A stretch of 32,415 bases of DNA from Campylobacteraceae bacterium (lineage in GTDB: Bacteria > Campylobacterota > Campylobacteria > Campylobacterales > Campylobacteraceae). The position numbers and the translations under genes were made by a program. Every line of letters starts with the position of its first letter. The stretch's first letter is position 1. The notes beneath the pieces were generated by a model. The model did no database searches, was not told where the DNA came from, and worked only from the letters and a program-made list of their open reading frames with translations. The stretch lies in assembly GCA_031274495.1 (NCBI GenBank), contig JAISQB010000020.1, positions 1-32,415 of the forward strand, read 5' to 3'. Of the stretch, positions 25,218-32,415 are shown piece by piece.

Positions 25218-25999
25218 AAACAAAGATAATGGGCATCATAAATATAACATCCGATAGCTTTTTCGAGGGCAGCAGGACCAAAGCGGACGATGCCAGAGAA
25301 AGAATCTTGCAGATGATAACCGACGGCGCGCATATGATAGATATAGGAGCTTTATCCTCAAGACCCGGCAGCGAGATGATAAGCGACGAGGAGGAGTTGG
25401 AGAGGGTACGCGTTGTTCTTGATATGATAAAAAAAGAGAGACTGTGCGAAAAGGTGGAGTTTAGCCTCGATAGCTACTCGCCGCTGACGCTTGATTATGC
25501 GCTAAATTGCGGCTTTAGGATGGTGAATGATATAACGGGACTTATCAATGACGATGTGTGCAGGGTGGCGAAAAAACATAACGCTTCGGTTTGTATTATG
25601 CATATGAAAGGCGAGCCAAAAAGTATGCAGACAAATCCCGAATATAATGATGTCGTAAAAGAGGTAGGAGAATTTTTTGAAGAGCGGATAGAGAAAGCGA
25701 AGAGTTTTGGTATCAACGATATCGTGCTTGATGTGGGCATAGGGTTTGGTAAAGAGTTGGGGCACAACATAACACTCATAAAACGCCATAGTGATTTTCT
25801 GCGCTTCGGGTATCCATTGCTTATAGGTGCCAGTAGAAAATCGATGATAGATAAGATATCGCCAAGTGAAGTTAAAGACAGACTTCCCGGCACTCTTATC
25901 GTTCATACGGAGGCGGTAAGAATGGGCGCAACTATAGTCAGATGTCACGATGTAAAAGAGCACGTGCAGGCTATAAAAGTATTTGAGGCATTACAGTAA
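25214..25999 (+). CDS. folP: Dihydropteroate synthase
   Basis: Joins p-aminobenzoate to hydroxymethyl-dihydropterin diphosphate in folate synthesis; the sulfonamide target. 261 aa. Conserved loops are visible: GIINITSDSFFEGS (loop 1), DIGALSSRPGSE (loop 2, with SSRPG for the usual STRPG), FSLDSYSP, MVNDITGL, IMHMKG, VLDVGIGFGKELGHN, GASRKSMI and the C-terminal RCHDVKEH. Starts in an ATGA overlap with holB and ends in a TAATG overlap with the following membrane protein gene. Confidence 0.95.
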   Translation: MKTKIMGIINITSDSFFEGSRTKADDARERILQMITDGAHMIDIGALSSRPGSEMISDEEELERVRVVLDMIKKERLCEKVEFSLDSYSPLTLDYALNCGFRMVNDITGLINDDVCRVAKKHNASVCIMHMKGEPKSMQTNPEYNDVVKEVGEFFEERIEKAKSFGINDIVLDVGIGFGKELGHNITLIKRHSDFLRFGYPLLIGASRKSMIDKISPSEVKDRLPGTLIVHTEAVRMGATIVRCHDVKEHVQAIKVFEALQ

Positions 26000-26445
26000 T
26001 GAATTACATAGAAATGGTGATGGGTTATATAAAACTGGCTTTCATAAATATCTTCGGTTATTATGAAGCGTGGATGTTATGGCTTTGCGTTCTTGTGGCG
26101 ATGCTTTTTATAGTTTTGATAGTTTCTATCTTTAGCAAAAGTGAAGAGTATAGAAAGTTTCGCTCTATCTCCTTGTACAATGTCATCTGGAAATGGAAAT
26201 ACAAAAAAGGTCAAATCATCTCCCTCTGGTGCTACTGCCCCGAGTGCGGCAGTCCGCTGTTGTGCGACGATGAGTATTGTCGGTCTACTATGATGCTGAC
26301 CAGCAAAACCACCTTTTTGATATGCCCAAAATGCGGCGATATAGAAAAGAGTAGGATAGTCGGAGGAGATAGAAATCACATCTTAAAGATGGTGAGATTC
26401 GAGATACAAAAGCGCATCAAAAACAACACATATAAATCGGGGTAA
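25999..26445 (+). CDS. Membrane protein with C-terminal zinc-ribbon-like cysteines
   Basis: A 148-aa protein of unknown function. One strong transmembrane helix lies at about 24-45 (AWMLWLCVLVAMLFIVLIVSIF). The cytoplasmic tail carries CYCPECGSPLL, CDDEYC and ICPKCGDIEK, an arrangement of CXXC pairs typical of a zinc ribbon. Its place between folP and ligA with overlapping ends suggests it is the counterpart of the small conserved gene following folP in Helicobacter (HP1233, from memory). Function cannot be assigned. Confidence 0.75.
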   Translation: MNYIEMVMGYIKLAFINIFGYYEAWMLWLCVLVAMLFIVLIVSIFSKSEEYRKFRSISLYNVIWKWKYKKGQIISLWCYCPECGSPLLCDDEYCRSTMMLTSKTTFLICPKCGDIEKSRIVGGDRNHILKMVRFEIQKRIKNNTYKSG

Positions 26446-26453
26446 ATAGATAA

Positions 26454-29285
<2,832 letters not shown>

Positions 29286-29289
<4 letters not shown>

Positions 29290-29993
29290 AAGATAGAGTA
29301 TTTAAGCAGCCCATCAATAAACAGTTTGAGTTTGACGAAACTGTGGCGAGCGTATTTGACGATATGCTCGGTCGCTCCATACCGTTTTATACGGAAGTTC
29401 TTAATCTCGTATGCGAACTCTCCCTCAAATACGCCACAAAAGATTCCACGATAACAGACCTTGGCTGCTCCACGGCAAACACACTGCTTGCCATCTACAA
29501 AACGGCTAAATTTCCCCTGCGCCTTGTTGGCATCGACAACTCCGAAGCTATGTGTCTTAGAGCGCGCCAAAAGGTAAAGGCGTACGGCGCGGATATAGAG
29601 CTTATATGCGGTGACATTATGGAGCAAAATTTCGGCACAAACTCCGTCATCATCGCAAACTATATGTTCCAATTTATCCGCCCGCCAAAAAGGGTAGAGT
29701 TAGCCAAAAAGATATTTGAGGGCTTGAATAAAGGGGGCGTTTGTATATTCAGCGAAAAAATAATCTACGAAAACAAAGCCCTAAATAAAAAGATGATCGA
29801 CCTCTATCTATCATTCAAAAAAGGTCAAGGATACAGCGACTTTGAGATATCGCAAAAAAGAGAAGCACTTGAAAATGTCCTCGTGCCCTACACGGAAAAC
29901 GAAAACAAAGAGATGATGATGGAAGCGGGCTTTAGCGAAGTCGTAAGTATATTCAAATACGCCAACTTCGCGACATTTTTGGCGATAAAGTAA
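29286..29993 (+). CDS. cmoA: tRNA (uridine-34) carboxy-S-adenosylmethionine synthase
   Basis: Makes carboxy-SAM from SAM and prephenate, for cmo5U34 formation in tRNA by CmoB. The track starts at 29247, but ATG 29286 overlaps the ribF stop as ATGA and gives the family N-terminus [35 protein letters not shown]; the protein is then 235 aa. TDLGCSTANTLLAI is the SAM-binding loop, followed by GIDNSEAMCLRARQK and ANYMFQFI. It lacks any CmoB domain; cmoB should be elsewhere. Confidence 0.92.
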
Positions 29994-30244
29994 AATTTGA
30001 TTTTGTCGAACACTATTTACGCGCCAAAGATGATGAATAGTTTTATGAACAGCCCACACCGCGCCGATTTTTCACTCTTTATTTGGGTGAAAATCTCTAA
30101 CGGCTATCAAACTCTTTACAGCCGCTTCTCTCGTATCAATAGCGTCGCGTATTTTTTGAAACAAATAGATATTTAATTTAACCGCGTTGAAGCAATGACA
30201 TTATTACTTCCTTGCGCGCCGACGCAAAAGCGCAAACCGTTTGC
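29994..30244. other. Gap between convergent genes; possible shared terminator hairpin
   Basis: No established gene. A hairpin at 30066-30095 (GATTTTTCAC against GTGAAAATC) could end transcription of cmoA or of the opposing gene. The minus strand is open without a start codon through VKLNIYLFQKIRDAIDTREAAVKSLIAVRDFHPNKE-stop, while the plus strand has a 43-codon ORF (from 30047) over the same DNA. Neither is convincing. Confidence 0.35.
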
Positions 30245-30499
30245 TTATACGAACAGGTCGGCTCTGGTCTTCTTTAGGTGGTTGATGACCTTTACTATCT
30301 CGTTAAAGCCCATAGGCGCATCTTCGTCTTCGCCCAGCGCTTCGTCCATTTCGTCAAGATAGGCGTCTATCGCCTCTTCGAGCCGCGCTTTTTTTACGCC
30401 CGCGAAGTACAAAGCCGCCTCCAGCATATCGGTAAGCTGCAAAGAGATATCTTTGATCTCATTTTGATAATCCTCTATCCCGTAACCTTCGTAACTCAT
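30245..30499 (-). CDS. Small acidic hypothetical protein
   Basis: An 84-aa soluble protein, mostly helical by appearance, with an acidic segment DEMDEALGEDEDAP. I do not recognise a family. The start overlaps the stop of the DHH phosphoesterase gene by 4 nt (ATGA), which argues that it is a real, translationally coupled gene. No cysteines, signal peptide or membrane segment are present. Confidence 0.65.
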   Translation of the reverse strand: MSYEGYGIEDYQNEIKDISLQLTDMLEAALYFAGVKKARLEEAIDAYLDEMDEALGEDEDAPMGFNEIVKVINHLKKTRADLFV

Positions 30500-31530
30500 A
30501 CCGACTCCTCTTTGGATTTTATCAAGTCAACTATCTGATTTTTGACATTTTCATATAAAAAGCTATCGCGAAATCCCGCTATCGCGCCGCCGCTGGCGTT
30601 GGGATGTCCGCCGCCGTTGGCAAGTTCCGAGGCTATCTTACTCACATCTACTTTGCCGTTTGCCCTAAAGCTCACGGTCTTCCTTGAAGTCACATCCATA
30701 AAAAAATCATAATCGGGATTTTGCACCAAAAAGTCGTTGCCGACGATGGAAACGCCGCCGATATTAAATGTGAGGATGCCTTTGTGACCTTTGTAGACGA
30801 TGGTCATTTTGTCTTTGAGTTTGATGAGCTGCTCGACATTGTATTTTGAGACGAGATTGCTTAGAGTATCGTTTTTGCCGCTATTGAAAAAGCTCTTTTT
30901 TATCGCGTGGATGTTATCTTCAAGCAGTATGTGGGCGTCAGGTTTATCCGTATAAGCCATACTATTTTGCAGCAGGGCGAACATAAACTGGGTATTTGCC
31001 TCGTCAAACATTATGCGGTTTAACTCTTTAGAGCTCGCGATGAGATTGAGACACACTTTGCCAAGCTCAAAATCAGCACTATCATCAAGCCAGATATCCA
31101 CCGCGTTGATAACATCCGCGAGCCTTCCGAGCTGCTTTTTTTCGCCGTAAATCTTAGAGAAAAAGTCGTAAGTTATCTTAGCCGCGCTCCTTGAAGTGTC
31201 AAGAAAGTACCACGGATACCTGTTCGCACACTCATTTCCGCTTTGATGGTGGTCTAAAAGCAGCAGTTTTACGGGACTTTTTACCCCTTTTAGTCTCTCT
31301 TCAAAGTTCCTTGCCTGATCTAAGGTGAGATTGAGGTCAGTTATGAGGATGACGCTTTTATCGGCTCCGGTGCATTCTATGTCGCTTAAGATTTGGGTGT
31401 ATCTCTCGTCTATCTCTTTGCCGTAGTTTGAGTTGTAAAATTTTATCTGTCTGAAGTACTGTTTTGTTATGAATTGACAGCCGTAACCGTCAAGGTCTGT
31501 GTGCGAGAGGTGAAAAATAGCATACTGCAT
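30496..31530 (-). CDS. DHH-family phosphoesterase (oligoribonuclease/NrnB-like)
   Basis: A cytoplasmic 344-aa metal-dependent phosphoesterase. The N-terminal DHH domain has FHLSHTDLDGYGCQF (residues 6-20), VILITDLNLT near residue 60 and LLLDHHQSGNE (DHH at 93-95). The C-terminal DHHA1 domain has GGGHPNASGGAIAGF. This combination is found in enzymes degrading short oligonucleotides or cyclic dinucleotide products (NrnA/NrnB/GdpP types); there is no sensor domain, so NrnB-like short-RNA hydrolysis is most likely, as inference. AGGA precedes the ATG. It lies 30 nt after the Rrf2 gene. Confidence 0.88.
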   Translation of the reverse strand: MQYAIFHLSHTDLDGYGCQFITKQYFRQIKFYNSNYGKEIDERYTQILSDIECTGADKSVILITDLNLTLDQARNFEERLKGVKSPVKLLLLDHHQSGNECANRYPWYFLDTSRSAAKITYDFFSKIYGEKKQLGRLADVINAVDIWLDDSADFELGKVCLNLIASSKELNRIMFDEANTQFMFALLQNSMAYTDKPDAHILLEDNIHAIKKSFFNSGKNDTLSNLVSKYNVEQLIKLKDKMTIVYKGHKGILTFNIGGVSIVGNDFLVQNPDYDFFMDVTSRKTVSFRANGKVDVSKIASELANGGGHPNASGGAIAGFRDSFLYENVKNQIVDLIKSKEESV

Positions 31531-31560
31531 AGCGTTCCTAACTTGTTTTTGTTATCCGGT

Positions 31561-31965
31561 CTACTCTTTTACGATATCCCAGAGCGTTATAGTACCTAAA
31601 AAATCGTCCACTTTACTCTGAAAACGGTTAAAAAAAGGCCAAATTTTACAATATTCCGCGCGGTTATTAGGGCAGCTGGATATGGAAGGGGCGCACTCAA
31701 AAACGATGGTAGGCTTCTTCTCCGCGCACTCTACCACCTCTTTTATCGTAAGTTCTTTGGGGTCTTTAGCGAGGATAAAACCGCCCTTTGCACCTTTAAA
31801 AGATTTTAAAACATTCTCTTTTGCCAGACATTGGAGGACTTTTGCTAAAAAGCTTTTTGAGATGCCAAGCTGCGTAGAGAGGGTATCAACATCTTGCGGC
31901 GCGTTTCTTTGCGCTATGATTATCAATGAAAGCAGGGCATACTCGCTGGCTTTGGTTAGTAGCAT
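31561..31965 (-). CDS. Rrf2-family transcriptional regulator with cluster cysteines
   Basis: A 134-aa winged-helix regulator. MLLTKASEYALLSLIIIAQ and LGISKSFLAKVLQCLAKENVLKSFKGAKGGFILAKD are the Rrf2 DNA-binding signature. Three cysteines at C91, C98 and C106 (CAPSISSC, EYC) sit where IscR/NsrR-type members bind an iron-sulfur cluster. It therefore probably senses oxygen, NO or cluster status; the signal cannot be told from sequence. It heads the minus-strand unit with the DHH enzyme and is divergent from rpsO. Confidence 0.9.
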   Translation of the reverse strand: MLLTKASEYALLSLIIIAQRNAPQDVDTLSTQLGISKSFLAKVLQCLAKENVLKSFKGAKGGFILAKDPKELTIKEVVECAEKKPTIVFECAPSISSCPNNRAEYCKIWPFFNRFQSKVDDFLGTITLWDIVKE

Positions 31966-31996
31966 AATTTTTTCCTACATTTTAGATTTTTATTTA

Positions 31997-32009
31997 AAGA
32001 TGTAATCTT
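31997..32009. promoter_or_regulatory. Candidate Rrf2 operator dyad
   Basis: AAGAT-GTA-ATCTT is a perfect short palindrome 31 bp upstream of the rrf2-like start in the divergent gap to rpsO. Its position suits autoregulation. It is short and AT-rich, so chance is possible. Confidence 0.3.
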
Positions 32010-32115
32010 ACTAAAAGTTTCCTATTTTTGGGTTTAATCAGTGCAGTTAATTAGGAGTTTTTTAATCTTTTTTAATCTTATTTTTTGCTTTTATCTGTTT
32101 TTTTGGTTTTAATGC

Positions 32116-32121
32116 TATAAT
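32116..32121 (+). promoter_or_regulatory. -10 box of rpsO
   Basis: TATAAT lies 43 nt before the rpsO ATG in a T-rich context (TTTTTTGGTTTTAATGC upstream). This leaves a ~35-nt leader with AGGAGG at 32153-32158. Confidence 0.6.
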
Positions 32122-32164
32122 TCCGCTCCCCACATAGGGAAATTTACCAGTCAGGAGGTCAGCA

Positions 32165-32415
32165 ATGGCTTTGGATTCGGCGGCTCGAAAAGAGATTATT
32201 CAAAAATTTGCAAGAAAAGAGGGCGACACAGGTTCTCCGGAAGTGCAAATAGCGCTTTTAACAGGTCGTATTGTCTATTTGACAGAACATTTAAAAATCA
32301 ATGTCAAAGACCACTCGTCCCGTTTAGGACTTTTGAAACTTGTAGGACAAAGAAAACGCCTATTGAAGTATCTTAAAAGTAAAAATTACGCCAAATACCA
32401 AGAAGTTATCAAAGA
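32165..32415 (+). CDS. rpsO: 30S ribosomal protein S15, cut by window end
   Basis: Not in the ORF track because its stop is outside the window. ATG 32165 follows a perfect AGGAGG by 6 nt and opens [56 protein letters not shown] follows; both stretches are S15 signatures. About 83 of roughly 90 residues are present. S15 binds 16S rRNA at the central domain and often regulates its own translation through the leader. Confidence 0.96.
   Translation, partial: MALDSAARKEIIQKFARKEGDTGSPEVQIALLTGRIVYLTEHLKINVKDHSSRLGLLKLVGQRKRLLKYLKSKNYAKYQEVIK

Noticed and set aside
30047-30178. 43-codon plus-strand ORF (MNSPHRADFSLFIWVKISNG...)
   Set aside because: No ribosome binding site, and it covers the candidate terminator hairpin between convergent genes.

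Overview
The window looks like chromosome from a Campylobacterota (formerly Epsilonproteobacteria) bacterium, probably a free-living or environmental relative of the Helicobacter/Sulfurimonas group. The evidence is a hobA gene (the DnaA partner restricted to this phylum) sitting lysC-hobA-holB-folP, the order tgt / TrkA-like / aroB / mscS / mtaB / ftsH-like that I recall from Helicobacter pylori, and the hrcA-grpE-dnaK operon. Most genes are densely packed, often with 4-nt ATGA stop/start overlaps. No rRNA, tRNA or CRISPR array was recognised.

Region by region. (1) 1-1280 is gene-free repeat DNA: many copies of a short palindrome (ATTCCCGC-N4-GCGGGAAT type), two 140-bp and three tandem ~95-bp elements ending in inverted repeats, a ~125-bp direct repeat and two 21-bp minisatellites. 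(2) 1286-9423 holds tgt on the minus strand, divergent from a plus-strand run: TrkA/RCK-like protein, aroB, mechanosensitive channel, mtaB and an FtsH-like membrane AAA+ protein lacking the zinc-protease motif. (3) 9435-11882 is an array of secreted, cysteine-rich Sel1-repeat (Hcp-type) genes: three intact copies, one frameshifted relic and one 54-aa minigene, with copies of the ftsH-like gene's 3' tail caught between them. (4) 12206-16865 is a minus-strand nitrogen-fixation-associated operon: aldo/keto reductase, FrdA/NadB-like flavoprotein, NifT and a NifA-type activator. A near-consensus sigma-54 promoter precedes it. NifA lacks its DNA-binding domain, and an in-frame relic of the lost C-terminus follows the stop. 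(5) 16866-17292 is a spacer with a decayed copy of the palindromic repeat and an 18-nt sequence repeated exactly 100 bp apart.

(6) 17293-21142 has an acyl-CoA thioesterase and the heat-shock operon hrcA-grpE-dnaK, with a strong sigma-70 promoter and a half-degenerate CIRCE operator. (7) 21224-29993 has hemW (minus), then a long plus-strand housekeeping run: rppH, lysC, hobA, holB, folP, a membrane zinc-ribbon protein, ligA, ribF and cmoA. (8) 30245-32415 has a minus-strand Rrf2 regulator, DHH phosphoesterase and small acidic protein, divergent from rpsO (ribosomal protein S15), which is cut by the window end.

Functionally most of this is housekeeping: tRNA modification (Tgt, MtaB, CmoA), replication (HobA, HolB, LigA), cofactors (FolP, RibF, HemW), protein quality control and RNA turnover (RppH). 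The accessory material is the repeat block, the expanding Hcp family and the possibly decaying nif-linked operon.
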